A DNA stretch of 64,000 bases from Pleomorphovibrio marinus (GCF_003347495.1 NZ_QCXY01000005.1:248001-312000), one strand, 5' to 3'; numbered from the stretch's first letter, positions 18,101 to 26,865 are shown. Notes: generated from the letters alone by a model not told the origin. Translations and numbers: made by a program.

Positions 18101-18694
18101 AATTTCAGTTGTGATTCCTGCAATAAGCGGTTCTGCAATCTGCTTATAGAAAAAATCTGTTTTGGTGTCTGCCAAACGTCCGCTTTCAAAGTCATTGAAT
18201 TGCTTTACAAGAATTTTGTTTTGGGCAAAAAGTCTGTCAAAGGTGATAGCATCAAAAATGAACCATTCATTGATGTTGGTAATAACCAAATGCTTTACTT
18301 CAAGGTTTTTATGTGTAATTCGTTCTCTAAGGTAATAAAGCACCAATTCTTGAAAAGCTTTTGTATTCAGCTTTTCAGCGGTCACCATTTCGCTTTTGTT
18401 GGTCGGCTTTTTTGCTTCGAGAATTACGCCAACCGAACTTTTTGCCTTGTCTCCGTTGTGAATTACAAGGTCGTTCCGTCCTTTTGTGTTTATGAAATGG
18501 TTTGGGTCGTAGTATGTCTTTTTCAGAAAGTCAATGACAAGGTTTTTATGGAATTCTTCTGATTCCGTGTCATTTGTCCTGTCGAGCAACTGGATAAGAT
18601 TAGTCTTGAAACTCTCAATTTCAGTCCTGTTCGGTTTTACTTTTAAAAAGGCTTTGTTCAGGGTCTTTCTTGGTTTCAATCTGTTTATCTTCAT
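15158..18694 (-). CDS. Type IIG restriction-modification enzyme (fused nuclease-adenine methylase)
   Basis: 1178 aa. The N-terminal part has a PD-(D/E)xK-like site (NDLVIHNG, then GVILEAKKP at about 88-96), the cleavage domain. An Eco57I/TaqI-type N6-adenine methyltransferase follows with motif I DPAVGSGHF (about 550) and motif IV NPPYV (about 835). The C-terminal third (about 930-1160, with LLGKDIHRYSYKYSGSYVKF) is a TaqI-like specificity region. Such enzymes methylate one strand of an asymmetric site and cut unmodified DNA nearby. It heads a six-gene minus-strand unit bracketed by hairpins S-C and S-D. The recognition site cannot be read from sequence. A methylase-only role is less likely given the ExK motif. 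Confidence 0.87.
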   Translation of the reverse strand: MKINRLKPRKTLNKAFLKVKPNRTEIESFKTNLIQLLDRTNDTESEEFHKNLVIDFLKKTYYDPNHFINTKGRNDLVIHNGDKAKSSVGVILEAKKPTNKSEMVTAEKLNTKAFQELVLYYLRERITHKNLEVKHLVITNINEWFIFDAITFDRLFAQNKILVKQFNDFESGRLADTKTDFFYKQIAEPLIAGITTEIEFTYFNLQDYQKPLRNEDKADDNKLIALFKLLSPEHLLKLPFTNDSNSLDKRFYSELLHIIGLTETKEGSKKLIERNKEGERNTGSILEDAIIQLDSLDKISRLDRPAQFGNTQQERLFNVALELTITWINRILFLKLLEAQLITYHKGDKSYSFLNLDKIKNYDDLNSLFFQVLARKYDERNPDVKEIFEKVPYLNSSLFEPTDIEHSTLFISNLKDDKTIPITSSTVLKNDQGKKRTGKLSTLEYLFEFLNAYDFSSEGSEEIQEDNKTLINASVLGLIFEKINGYKDGSFFTPGFITMYMCRETIRKAVVQKFNETKNWKCQDLNELYNKIVDTKEANAILNSIKICDPAVGSGHFLVSALNEMIAVKNDLKILQDRDGKRLKEYQVEVVNDELIVTDEEGELFDYNPNNKESQRIQETLFHEKQTIIENCLFGVDINPNSVKICRLRLWIELLKNAYYKNTTELETLPNIDINIKCGNSLVSRFAIDADLKQALKKSKWTIDSYRIAVDTYRNAESKEQKREMERLIADIKSDFRSEISLNDPKVKKLRKLSGELFQMTNQQQLFEMSKKEKADWNKKVQQLTEETKKIETEIEEIKANKIFENAFEWRFEFPEVLNDDGDFVGFDVVIGNPPYVVILKSTFGNNYLDFFNQNYTTAEYNPNTYALFIELALSKLLKNKGQFSYIIPNSWLNGKYFTKLRAFVQNLNNTELINLKDNAFEVIVETVILISENEKTAQKPILKEFADGNKFVEVNREFEFGVNPFFELQLPDFVSRIIKSSENIKNHCFVYRGVETRRNDDYISITKHDDLWKEILLGKDIHRYSYKYSGSYVKFVPKELKSNANIDYYLRDKILMRRTGNSIIACADFNKYIALKNLYLIIPNDAKLLPLILLQLNSKLFDFIHKSLTTGENKAFAQFPAHYVETLPCRIDNALIEKSKMLLQQRETNENAENQIDQLVYQLYELTEEEIKIIENS

Positions 18695-18753
18695 TTACTC
18701 TATGTCTTTCTTTTCAGTCGGTTAATTTAGTTTTTTCTGTTCGTTTTTCTGTC

Positions 18754-18842
18754 CGAGCGTTGGCAAAAAATGGCTCTTTTGGTTTTTTCAGCTTTGGGCT
18801 GTGTGTTGGCAAAAACCAAATGTGCCATTTGTGCGGTTGGCT
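18754..18842. repeat. Short-loop hairpin S-D, upstream border of the RM unit
   Basis: The left arm is GCAAAAAATGGC-TCTT-TTGGTTTTT (18,763-18,787) and the right arm is AAAAACCAA-ATGT-GCCAT-TTGTGC (18,811-18,834). The 23-nt loop ends TGTGTTGGC. GAGCGTTGGC opens the element and GGTTGGC closes it. It is one of the clearest copies and lies 60 bp upstream of the type IIG gene. Confidence 0.82.
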
Positions 18843-18859
18843 TTTCTACAATGAACGCT

Positions 18860-19490
18860 AATCGGGTTAGGCGAGGGAATCTCACCTCACACAGCCTGCC
18901 CCGTTTTTACGAGGGCTCCTCATGCCTGCCTGTTCGGCAGACAGGTTTATAAATCGCTTGGTTCTAAATGTACCTAAGGTTGAACCAATTTCCAATGCTC
19001 AAACAGCCCCGGGGAGGCTTTGTACTGGTGCTTCAGCCATCTGACTGCTGCCATTTTATTCAACCCCTTTTCCCATTTGAGCAAACGATGGATGAGTGGA
19101 TTACACACTTCACGCATGGGCTCTCCTCTCAGCTTGTGGTAGTAGTTGAGCAGTCCACTGACAATGGGATTGAGACGATGAGCAGTCTACTTTAAGGGCA
19201 TGCGCCACTTATGGGATGGGCAGTGGCTCAGAGTCCGATTCTGATCACGACTATCACTTTGTCACGCCTGAGATGAGAAGAAAGGGATACGAATCCATGC
19301 TTTCCTATTACCTCAAATCCTGCCCGAGTTTGTCATTCAGGCGGGCGCAACCTACAATCCAGTGAACTGGGACTGAGCGTTAAAAAAATGACCCCTTTGG
19401 GTCGTTTTAGCGAAGGGCCGGGTTGCATGGAGGGTACGAGACCCGTACCCTCGGTGGTGTGAGAGCCTCAACCTGAGCCATTTGGCTCAG
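18860..19490 (-). mobile_element. Group II intron 3' remnant B
   Basis: The sister copy of the remnant at 1-690. On the minus strand about 19,197-18,985 encodes LNPIVSGLLNYYHKLRGEPMREV, then KWEKGLNKMAAVRWLK and FEHWKLVQP with a stop: the maturase domain and C-terminus only. It ends with a domain VI-like hairpin (GAGGTGAGATTCCCTC, CCTAACCCGATT) that resembles the end of the intron at 20,150. A normal domain V is not evident. It lacks the 110-bp insert of the other copy and so preserves the empty site. Confidence 0.72.
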
Positions 19491-19521
19491 GTCGGGCTCG
19501 ATTGTAACCAGTTTTTATCAT

Positions 19522-20118
19522 CTAACTATCAATCATGAAGTTACCCTTGCAAATCAATACCACCAAAGCAGCGGTTGCAACTATTATTGGAATAATGAAA
19601 GCATGGACCCAAACGTAATATTGACCCCATTTGGACACTTTCTTAAAGCTATTTCCTGCGGCTTCCAGTCTAGCAACAAATAGTTCTGCATTTATTTTAA
19701 AATTTTGGTAATCTTCATGTACTTGTTTGGGAATTTCCTCCTCTTTTGATGGGAATTGTTTTTTCTGTTTGAGATCATGTAATTCTAATAGGAGACGCGT
19801 TCCTCCACTATAAAAGCTCTTGTCTATTTCCATATTGGTCTGAAATTGTGACCAAATATTTCGTGATTGATACCAGTTTTTAAAAGCAATTATATCTACA
19901 AGCCAGTTGACAATTAATTGATACATACTCCAAATGATAAGAACAAATGCGATAAGATCAAATAATGCAGCAGGAAGAGGTACGCCAAGCACTGAAAGGT
20001 CGTCTAAGTCAACATTGTAAATTTTAATTAGAAATATGATGGCACCTAATACGTATAATCTCCTGGAGCTTTTGTCTGTTGCTTCAGATATTATATCTGA
20101 TCCTTGAATTTTAGCCAT
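19522..20118 (-). CDS. Multi-pass membrane protein, unknown function
   Basis: 198 aa. Helices lie at about residues 22-36 (RLYVLGAIIFLIKIY), 48-72 (LPAALFDLIAFVLIIWSMYQLIV) and 165-190 (YYVWVHAFIIPIIVATAALVVLICKG). Between them lies a soluble loop of about 90 residues rich in charged helices (SGGTRLLLELHDLKQKKQFPSKEEE). I do not recognise the family. It stands alone between two group II intron remnants, which fits a single-gene cassette whose flanking attC-like sites were taken over by introns. A role in defence is only suggested by context. Confidence 0.6.
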   Translation of the reverse strand: MAKIQGSDIISEATDKSSRRLYVLGAIIFLIKIYNVDLDDLSVLGVPLPAALFDLIAFVLIIWSMYQLIVNWLVDIIAFKNWYQSRNIWSQFQTNMEIDKSFYSGGTRLLLELHDLKQKKQFPSKEEEIPKQVHEDYQNFKINAELFVARLEAAGNSFKKVSKWGQYYVWVHAFIIPIIVATAALVVLICKGNFMIDS

Positions 20119-20149
20119 ATATCTTCATTATTAATTAAGGTGATTTTTA

Positions 20150-21036
20150 TTTTCAAATTGGCTACAATCGGGTCAGGCGGGGGAATTTCACCCCTACCTT
20201 CCCACAACTTGTCCCGCTTTTCGGGAGAACTCCCGTAAACACGGGACAGGCTGTGCGTGAGACTCTCACCTAACACTGCCTGCCCCGCAAAAATGCGGGG
20301 GCTCCTCATACCAACAACCACTTAAAGGTAATGCGCTAATTTAATTAATTAGCGGTGGTCCTGCTTCTTTTCCATAAATCCTCCCCTGAATGAACAAGGT
20401 TGTAAATGAAGGCAAAACATGGTATGCTCACCCCTTCGCTCCACTCCCATTTACTCATAAGGCAATAAATTTTATCGGTATTCGTGAATGCTGAGCATTT
20501 CAGGAGCTTCAACACTACTACGAAGGAGTCTGCCCCCTACATCTCTTCCACAACTTGTCCCGATTTTCCATCGGGATTCCCTGAAAGTCTGCTTCCTCTT
20601 TCGATTTTACAGAGCGGTGTAGAGTTCACTTGCAGGCATTGAAATGGCCTGTACAGTGTTCCTGCCAACTTTACCCCGGATGCGGTGTGGCCTCCCGATA
20701 GCTATCGGGATCCGGACGCCCGCCACACTTATCACAGATACAACCGTAACTACCTGTTTTTCACATCTTAATTCGCTTTATCGAGGCTTCATCGTTGGTT
20801 CATTTTCATTCAGCTCCAAAGTAATCACCTACAGGAATCGTTGTCCCCGTTTTTCCTTAGCCGTTCACCACATCAGCGTTTCCGCTAAATCCAGCGTAAG
20901 GTGGTTTGATGGCTGCCACCTGAGAAATCAGGGCAGGCCCGCAGGCCGCAATCGGAAGGCCTATCCACTGGTTTCCCAGCGGTCTTCCATCCATTTCAAA
21001 GCATTCAGCCCCATGGGGCTGATTCAAGTCACACAC
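20150..21036 (-). mobile_element. ORF-less group II intron-like element
   Basis: A 34-nt domain V-like hairpin lies at 20,248-20,281 on the minus strand (starts AGGCAGTG, GAGA loop, ends CACAGCCT), followed by a domain VI-like end (GTGAAATTCCCC, CCTGACCCGATTGT). A likely 5' end is GTGTGACTTGAATC at about 21,034, next to attC-like DNA. About 750 bp of structured, non-coding sequence lies between; a 158-codon plus-strand frame inside (20,644-21,120) has no recognisable product. Short GC-rich palindromes (TGTCCCG/CGGGACA) have expanded the 3' end. Intron class is not determined. Confidence 0.55.
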
Positions 21037-21155
21037 GGCGGATGGGTATATGAAACGTTTAGCATTTCAAAGCGATTTCCTATCAAACCGTTGCGATGTT
21101 TATTAAATGTAACGCCTTAAAATTAGCACTTTCCGCCAAATGTTTTATATACTGT
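21037..21155. repeat. attC-like half-site next to the intron-like element
   Basis: GGCGGA (21,037-21,042) pairs with TCCGCC (21,132-21,137) around a loop of about 90 nt, as in L1-L3. The intron-like element starts exactly at GGCGG. ATGTTTTATAT follows as a poor GTT-type core. It is followed directly by hairpin S-E. Confidence 0.5.
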
Positions 21156-21195
21156 GTTGTATTTTCGTGATTTATTACATCTGTCAAACCGTGTG

Positions 21196-21268
21196 TTGAG
21201 GAGACATGCTCTTTAAGCAAATATGATTGTGTAACTGGTATATGTGTTTGCTTAATGTGCATGGCTAT
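21196..21268. repeat. Short-loop hairpin S-E, downstream border of the TPR-PIN gene
   Basis: The left arm is CATGC-TCTT-TAAGCAAA (21,205-21,221) and the right arm is TTTGCTTA-ATGT-GCATG (21,247-21,263), around a 25-nt loop. All 13 base pairs are formed, with a stem sequence unlike the other copies. GTGTGTTG opens it and TGTGGGC closes it at the stop codon. Confidence 0.8.
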
Positions 21269-24200
21269 TGTGGGCTTTTTATTCTTAAGGCATTTAAAAG
21301 TGCTGATAAAGTAAGATTTAAATAATCTCCTAATAAATGAAATTGCTGTTCAATCCTATTTTTCAAAGAAAAGCTAAATGAAGGATTTGGAAAACTTGAA
21401 ATCACCATTGCTAGAATATTAGTTGCATCATATTTATACTTTTCCTTTGTCAAAGTTGAATTTAAAGCGAGTTTCTTTAAAAAATCAACGACGATAAAAA
21501 TATTAAACGAATTGAAATTAACATGCAAAGATAAATTCCGTAATGCGTAATTGTATATATGATTGTATCCTTCTTTAAAATGATTTATATATGTAGAGTA
21601 CAACAGTTCTGAGTTAACTGTTAAACCAACATATCTAAAAGACAACATAATCTCAAGTATTTCATTCTTTCTATCTGGAAATATATGCTGTAAATAAATT
21701 TCGGTTGTAGCCCAGTTATTTACCTTTAACATTCTCTCATATCCAATATCGTCAGTTATTAATACATAATCCTTCCGTTGTGCTAAAAATGCATTGTCTA
21801 TAACATACTCCATCGTATCAGTTATTTTACCTTCAAGGAACAAGGGTCTAATAACTTCTAATTTCTCTTTTGGATTATCTGATATTGAGTTTTCATGGAA
21901 CCATTTTTTTAGCTTTTGCAAAAACTCAATCCTTTTATCATGAAAGTCCTCTGGATAAAAATGTGGTACAATCTTGTTATTATACAAACTAACAGACATT
22001 TTTGAATTGCGTTGAGATTCTGTTTTTGCAATTAATTTATCTATTTGGATGTATGTATTTTCTGTAACAATAAATTTATCAAACGTTATACCTAGCTTAG
22101 ACTCAAGTTCAAAGAAGAGCATACCACTGCTGAAATCAATTACTAGTGATTTATTCTTAAATTCGACATTATTAAAATATTTCAAAGGTTTAACTAAAAA
22201 ACCTTCACTTTGATTCGATATTAAATGATAATAAGCATCAATAAATGAACCATCAAAGTTGGCATTTGCTAATTCAGTAAACGATAAGTTATAGCTTTGA
22301 TATTTACTAAATATCTCTTCTGCATGCTTCCGCCTTTCAATATCAGTTGCACCAAAATTCTCAATTAAAGTCTTTTCAAAACTTTCCATATCAGTAGAAT
22401 CAAATTTTAATGACTCTACAGGTAAGTTAGAAAATGAACTATGCGCTTCAGTAAGAATATCATCATATAAGGCAAGATATTTGTTCATAATGCGAAGTAT
22501 CTTTACATGCTTCAACTTTTTAGACAAAGCTTTCTCGATTGTAAATGTTTCTAGAACAGTTTTACCTAAAGATTTTTGAATAATATCAGATGATTTTGTT
22601 TCTTGATTTACATGAATTGTTTCTACTTCACCATCAATTTCAAATTTGACATAACTATCATCGGTTATTTCATCATACTCTTTAAAATAATCTTCTGGCA
22701 AATTAGTTGGTAATGAAAAATAATTTAAGCGGGCTAAACTGTCAGACTTATTTAAAGCCTTAACATATAACAATTCCAAAGCAGCATCTATAAATCCAGA
22801 ATGTAATAGATTACTTACAACAGTTAACGTATTTTCAGTAGACTTAAACCTGAATTGTTTTATTTTATCAATTTCATTTTTTAATTCAGACTTTTTCTCA
22901 TTTATCGATAATGCAATTATATAGATTGTAAAAAAAGCTTCATCATTTGGTAATTCGGTGAGAGCATATTTCGCAATTTCCTCAAGTTCTTTCCAATCCT
23001 TCAAAATTTGTTGAAATTCAATCTCAATCCTTAGTAGATAATCATTATAAGTAAATGAAGTTCTCCATTTCTTTAATAGTCTCAGAAGCTTTAATTGGTT
23101 TTGGTTTTTTGTCGCGTCTAAGGTTCTAATGAATAGGAACAAATCTCTTGACTCTTTATCTTCATCTACATAAGTTTCTTGAAATTTTACACATTCCGAA
23201 AAGTATTTGTTTTCAAAGTACAATAAAGCAATGAAGAAAAATAATCTCGATTCACCTATAAGTTTATCTTTTACCTTGTTGATTTTTTCAATTTCAATAG
23301 GTAAATCTTTTGCATAAAGAGTATCAATCAACAAAAATACTAACTCCTCATATTCTGTCTTAGAGAAACTGACACTTTTTAAAAGTTCCTTCAATTTTTC
23401 TTTTTCAATTATATTAGACTTTATAATCGGTATCAAGTATCCACAAGCATTTATAGCATTAAGTTCATCTATGTGGTTTACAAATTTAAAGTACTCTATT
23501 ACTGTTTCTTCGGTTTGAGGATTTCCCAGTTGACAGAAAGTCTTTAGTGATACTAAATTCTCATCTAATTCCCCTTGAAATTCATTTATATATTTTAATG
23601 CATTTGGGATATTATCATGTTTCTGAATTGAATTCGCTACTAACATTGTTCTAAACGCATCCTCCTCTTTAAGCGAATTATAGGCTTCTTTAAGTTTTTC
23701 GAGTGTATTTTCTTGAATGTTTACTTCACTTTGGAGCCAATAATAATTAAAGATAATTACATTATAACTTTCATCCAATTCACTAATCTTTATTGCTTCT
23801 GAAAGAATTTTTGAAAGCTCCAGAAATTGAATAGATTTTTCATTTTTTTCTAAAAACCCCCAATAAGGTATTTCACAGCTTGTAAAAAATTGTATTGATA
23901 AAGAATTTAATATAAAAATCCAATGATGAAGGTTATCATAGTTTATCGAGTCGGGAAATTCATTTGAATATTTCGAAACTCCAAATAAATCAATTAATTC
24001 TAACGAATCAACTTTATGAGTTTTAAGATTATTATTAAATACAATTCTTTTGAAGTGGTTTTTATCAAGTACAAGTTGTGGTACAGATTCTTTAATGTAA
24101 TTCAGAATATTTTCAGACTCTATGGTATTAATAGCCCAACAAAAGGTATTGTAATCATCACTTTTTTCAATTACTTCCTTTAAGTTTTTGTATTTGTCAT

Positions 24201-24978
24201 CCTTTAGGAAATAATATGAAATACAGGCTTTTTCTAAATATGTTTTATTCTCTGGTTCGATCTTATATGCACTAATAAAGTTTTCATATGCTTCATTTGC
24301 TGAACCTAATGCTTCAAAGCACACTCCAATAAAGTATTTTAATGTCGCTTGGACTTTATTTGAAACATGTTTTATATTTTCATTTACACGTTTTTCTAGG
24401 TCTTGAAGATGGTTTAGTGCCGTTCGAGGTTTTAGACTTTTTATTTCGGCTAGATAACTATTAATTTTTGCTTGATATTCATTTTCAAGTAATGGTACAA
24501 TATTAACCAGTTGATTTTCTAAAATGTTTAGAATCCGCTCAACATCATTATAAATGTCAAAAATTACTTCTTTGTGAAAAGCTTCAATTTCTAATAATTT
24601 AAGTTTTTCATCTTCATTGATGTATTTGTCAAAAATCAGAATAAAGTTGTCTAATTCTGAATCTTTTGGTTTAAGAATATTCGGATTTTTCTCCAATTCC
24701 GTTTGAATTGTTTTAGGGTCTATTTTGTAACCCTTGTTTGAGAATAATCTGAATTTTAAAAATTCTTCAATTAAAATTTGTGATTTATAAAAAGCAAACT
24801 GTTTCCCTTGGTCTTGTGCAGGATACTTTTCTTGATATTCATCAATGGTTAAGGAAATGATTTTAAATAATCGATTGCTAAAATCTTCTCTATTTGAGAA
24901 TATTTTATCTAGTCCTTTATTGAATCCATATGCAGCTATTGTTTGAGCTGCGAATATTAAAGCTTCCATATAAATCAT
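21265..24978 (-). CDS. Large TPR / GreAB-C / PIN-like protein (candidate RNase effector)
   Basis: 1237 aa, cytosolic. Residues about 150-750 are helical repeats with TPR character (YFIGVCFEALGSANEAYENFISAYKIEP is the clearest unit, shown here in pieces of the family pattern). Residues about 770-815 resemble the C-terminal domain of GreA/GreB (VKFEIDGEVETIHV, then IIQKSLGKTVLET). Residues about 945-1090 look PIN-like, with Asp in LVIDFSSGM and in YVLITDD. PIN domains are metal-dependent RNases; TPR plus GreAB-C plus PIN suggests an effector recruited to transcription or translation. It is a one-gene unit between hairpins S-E and S-F. Domain calls are by eye. Confidence 0.6.
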   Translation of the reverse strand: MIYMEALIFAAQTIAAYGFNKGLDKIFSNREDFSNRLFKIISLTIDEYQEKYPAQDQGKQFAFYKSQILIEEFLKFRLFSNKGYKIDPKTIQTELEKNPNILKPKDSELDNFILIFDKYINEDEKLKLLEIEAFHKEVIFDIYNDVERILNILENQLVNIVPLLENEYQAKINSYLAEIKSLKPRTALNHLQDLEKRVNENIKHVSNKVQATLKYFIGVCFEALGSANEAYENFISAYKIEPENKTYLEKACISYYFLKDDKYKNLKEVIEKSDDYNTFCWAINTIESENILNYIKESVPQLVLDKNHFKRIVFNNNLKTHKVDSLELIDLFGVSKYSNEFPDSINYDNLHHWIFILNSLSIQFFTSCEIPYWGFLEKNEKSIQFLELSKILSEAIKISELDESYNVIIFNYYWLQSEVNIQENTLEKLKEAYNSLKEEDAFRTMLVANSIQKHDNIPNALKYINEFQGELDENLVSLKTFCQLGNPQTEETVIEYFKFVNHIDELNAINACGYLIPIIKSNIIEKEKLKELLKSVSFSKTEYEELVFLLIDTLYAKDLPIEIEKINKVKDKLIGESRLFFFIALLYFENKYFSECVKFQETYVDEDKESRDLFLFIRTLDATKNQNQLKLLRLLKKWRTSFTYNDYLLRIEIEFQQILKDWKELEEIAKYALTELPNDEAFFTIYIIALSINEKKSELKNEIDKIKQFRFKSTENTLTVVSNLLHSGFIDAALELLYVKALNKSDSLARLNYFSLPTNLPEDYFKEYDEITDDSYVKFEIDGEVETIHVNQETKSSDIIQKSLGKTVLETFTIEKALSKKLKHVKILRIMNKYLALYDDILTEAHSSFSNLPVESLKFDSTDMESFEKTLIENFGATDIERRKHAEEIFSKYQSYNLSFTELANANFDGSFIDAYYHLISNQSEGFLVKPLKYFNNVEFKNKSLVIDFSSGMLFFELESKLGITFDKFIVTENTYIQIDKLIAKTESQRNSKMSVSLYNNKIVPHFYPEDFHDKRIEFLQKLKKWFHENSISDNPKEKLEVIRPLFLEGKITDTMEYVIDNAFLAQRKDYVLITDDIGYERMLKVNNWATTEIYLQHIFPDRKNEILEIMLSFRYVGLTVNSELLYSTYINHFKEGYNHIYNYALRNLSLHVNFNSFNIFIVVDFLKKLALNSTLTKEKYKYDATNILAMVISSFPNPSFSFSLKNRIEQQFHLLGDYLNLTLSALLNALRIKSPQ

Positions 24979-24985
24979 CTTGCGC

Positions 24986-25068
24986 GTTTGACAAAATTTG
25001 GCTCTTTTACAAGCTGAAGCATCAGCCTGTGTGTCGGAGCTTGTAAATGTGCCATATGTGCATTGGTA
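24986..25068. repeat. Short-loop hairpin S-F, upstream border of the TPR-PIN gene
   Basis: The left arm is TTTGGC-TCTT-TTACAAGC (24,997-25,014) and the right arm is GCTTGTAA-ATGT-GCCATA (25,039-25,056), with a 24-nt loop. It opens with GCGCGTTTGAC and closes with GCATTGG. It starts 8 bp upstream of the gene's first ATG, so the gene's leader must run through it. Confidence 0.78.
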
Positions 25069-25108
25069 TTTGTTGTACGGTCTCTCTCAGCATGAAACAC
25101 AACGTTGA

Positions 25109-26192
25109 GTGTCGAGTAGGCAAGGGGAGTTTCCCCCAAGCCTCTCACAGAACCGTACGTGACAGTCTCCCGTCATACGGCTCTTGTTATACAGAACTTT
25201 CGCTAACAAGAGTATCCCACCTGCCAGTGGTAGAATAGGTTAGGGAATTGCACCCTTACCCTGTCCAGCCACCTGAATGCCCGGTTAAGGCTAGTTATGT
25301 ATCGCTTGTACCGTTTTCTTGCCCACCTTACTAAACGGCTCCTTAATAACTGAAAAACCTTAGAGAGTTCATAGCCGCTGAATCTGGCATAATAGTTTAC
25401 CCAACCCCGAATCATTGGATTCAGGATTTTTGCTATGCTCTTACAACTCATGTTCACTATATCCAACTCCTCCAGCTTGTCAGCTATCCGCTTTCTTGAG
25501 CCTATGCTGATAGCACAGTCAAACCCAAGAAACAATTTGCCTTGACTTTCAGGTAGGCTTTCCATACCATTTCCCGACTGATCGGTACTGTTCTTGTCTC
25601 ATTCCATAAATTCATCCTGTCTTTCAAGTTGGTCGATGTAATGGGACTGTATAACCCTGCCCCTTCACTCCTATCCCGTTACAGGACAATCCTCGTTACT
25701 ACGGGCAAGTCCGACCCTGAATCAACGCATCGGTATTCCACCTCTAAGTTGTGCTTATCGAATGTTTCCCTTTGACTGCCAGCGAATCCTCCAACGGTAG
25801 CCTTTAAGGCAGCCTGTCATCGTTGAACAGGTTCCCGAGTTCCGTAAAAGAGCCCGGATAGAGTTCACGCCGCCTGAATGACGCCTGCCATACGGACAGT
25901 AAACAGGTTTCTCCGTATTCATCACCGTATACATACCTTTACGGCTTTTGACAGAGTGTGGCACTTTCTCGACACCTCTTCAGCGGTTACGGTCAGTTCG
26001 ACTCCTCTACACCTACCTGATCTCACTCTTGGTGAAATCTTTTCCCAAACGCTCAGTACCATGGCTCTTTACCAATGCACCTTTGGGTGGTTTGAAGCCC
26101 CCTCCTGTAAGGCGACTCCGTTGGGTCGGTTCCATCATCTCATTTACAGCATGCAGTGAAATTAATATTGCCGATCCACTGCTTCTCGGCAC
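25109..26192 (-). mobile_element. Group II intron copy 2 with maturase remnant, inside an attC-like site
   Basis: The 5' end is near 26,192 (GTGCCGAGAAGC; GTGTGCC if two more bases are counted) and the 3' end is CTCGACAC at 25,109. Domain V is intact at 25,150-25,183 (34 nt, GAGCCG with AGC triad, GAGA loop, TACGGTTC). Domain VI follows (GGGGGAAACTCCCC). Domain I-like RNA fills 25,570-26,190. The reverse transcriptase is lost. The copy at 11,403 is a further deletion of the same intron. Confidence 0.82.
25203..25565 (-). pseudogene. Group II intron maturase, C-terminal fragment
   Basis: 120 codons. The frame carries KLFLGFDCAISIGSRKRI, then the maturase (GIIM) core LNPMIRGWVNYYARFSGYEL and a basic tail RWARKRYKRYITSLNRAFRWL. 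The whole reverse-transcriptase domain that normally precedes this is absent, because upstream sequence passes directly to intron RNA. It cannot mobilise the intron alone. It lies within intron copy 2 and ends 20 bp from domain V. Confidence 0.75.
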
Positions 26193-26194
26193 AC

Positions 26195-26299
26195 ATATGA
26201 CTTGTGGCGGATTTCGAAGCTGTTTTCTTTCAACCCATGATAATCTCCAATCGCAGCCGCGAACCCGAATTTACTACTTTCCAGCCATAAGTTATATGC
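26195..26299. repeat. attC-like half-site flanking intron copy 2
   Basis: ATATGACTTGTGGC (26,195-26,208) and GCCATAAGTTATAT (26,284-26,297) are near-perfect inverse complements (12 of 14). GGATTTCGAAG just inside the left arm also occurs inside L3 and beside intron copy 1. GTTATAT is the core-like right end, 20 bp from the acetyltransferase stop codon. The intron separates it from its other edge at about 25,099-25,108. Confidence 0.6.
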
Positions 26300-26319
26300 G
26301 CTGTTGGCAACAGGCTTTT

Positions 26320-26775
26320 TTATTCAAAGTGTATTTTCATTCCTTCGTGAGTTGCTTTAAACCCTAAGTCCTCATAGAATTTAATCGCTTTCGGTCGTTT
26401 TTTGTCAGACGTTAATTGTAGTAAATGAGCATTCCGTTCTTTTGCTCTATTTATAGCCCATTTAAGCATTGCTTTTCCAATTCCGTGTCCTCTTTGGTCT
26501 TTCTTTATTCTTACGGCTTCTATCTGCGCTCCAATTCCACCCCGATAAGCCAGATACTGAATAAAGGACAATTGTAAAGTTCCGATAATTTCAGCATTTT
26601 CGTTTTCAACAATAATTAGTTCTTGATTTCCGTCATTACTTATTTTTTCAAAAGCGTTAAGGTATTCGGCTGGTAATGGAACCTGAAAATTTTCTCTGGT
26701 TCTTCCAACCTCATCATCAGCAATCATTTCCACAATTATTGAAATATCATTTTTTGTCGCTTTTCTAAATTTCAT
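26320..26775 (-). CDS. GNAT-family N-acetyltransferase
   Basis: 151 aa from the ATG at 26,775 (MKFRKATKNDISIIVEM). The ATG at 26,820 adds 15 residues that do not match the family start. It carries the acetyl-CoA binding motif A RGHGIGKAML (about residues 103-112, consensus Q/R-x-x-G-x-G/A), a preceding strand IEAVRIKKDQ and the C-terminal AIKFYEDLGFKATHEG (motif B). Such enzymes acetylate small molecules or proteins, often antibiotics or toxins. The substrate is unknown. It is a one-gene cassette between an attC-like site and S-G, typical cargo for integrons. Confidence 0.85.
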   Translation of the reverse strand: MKFRKATKNDISIIVEMIADDEVGRTRENFQVPLPAEYLNAFEKISNDGNQELIIVENENAEIIGTLQLSFIQYLAYRGGIGAQIEAVRIKKDQRGHGIGKAMLKWAINRAKERNAHLLQLTSDKKRPKAIKFYEDLGFKATHEGMKIHFE

Positions 26776-26865
26776 CTTTTTGTTTAGTTTTTTCAGCTTG
26801 TTGCCAAATGATGTTAGCAATTCGCCCTTCTTTTCTTCCCTGTTTTGGTCTGTTAATTTTGTCGG

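Noticed and set aside
20644..21120. 158-codon plus-strand frame
   Set aside because: It lies in intron-like RNA sequence on the opposite strand, shows no protein motif and spans the attC-like border.
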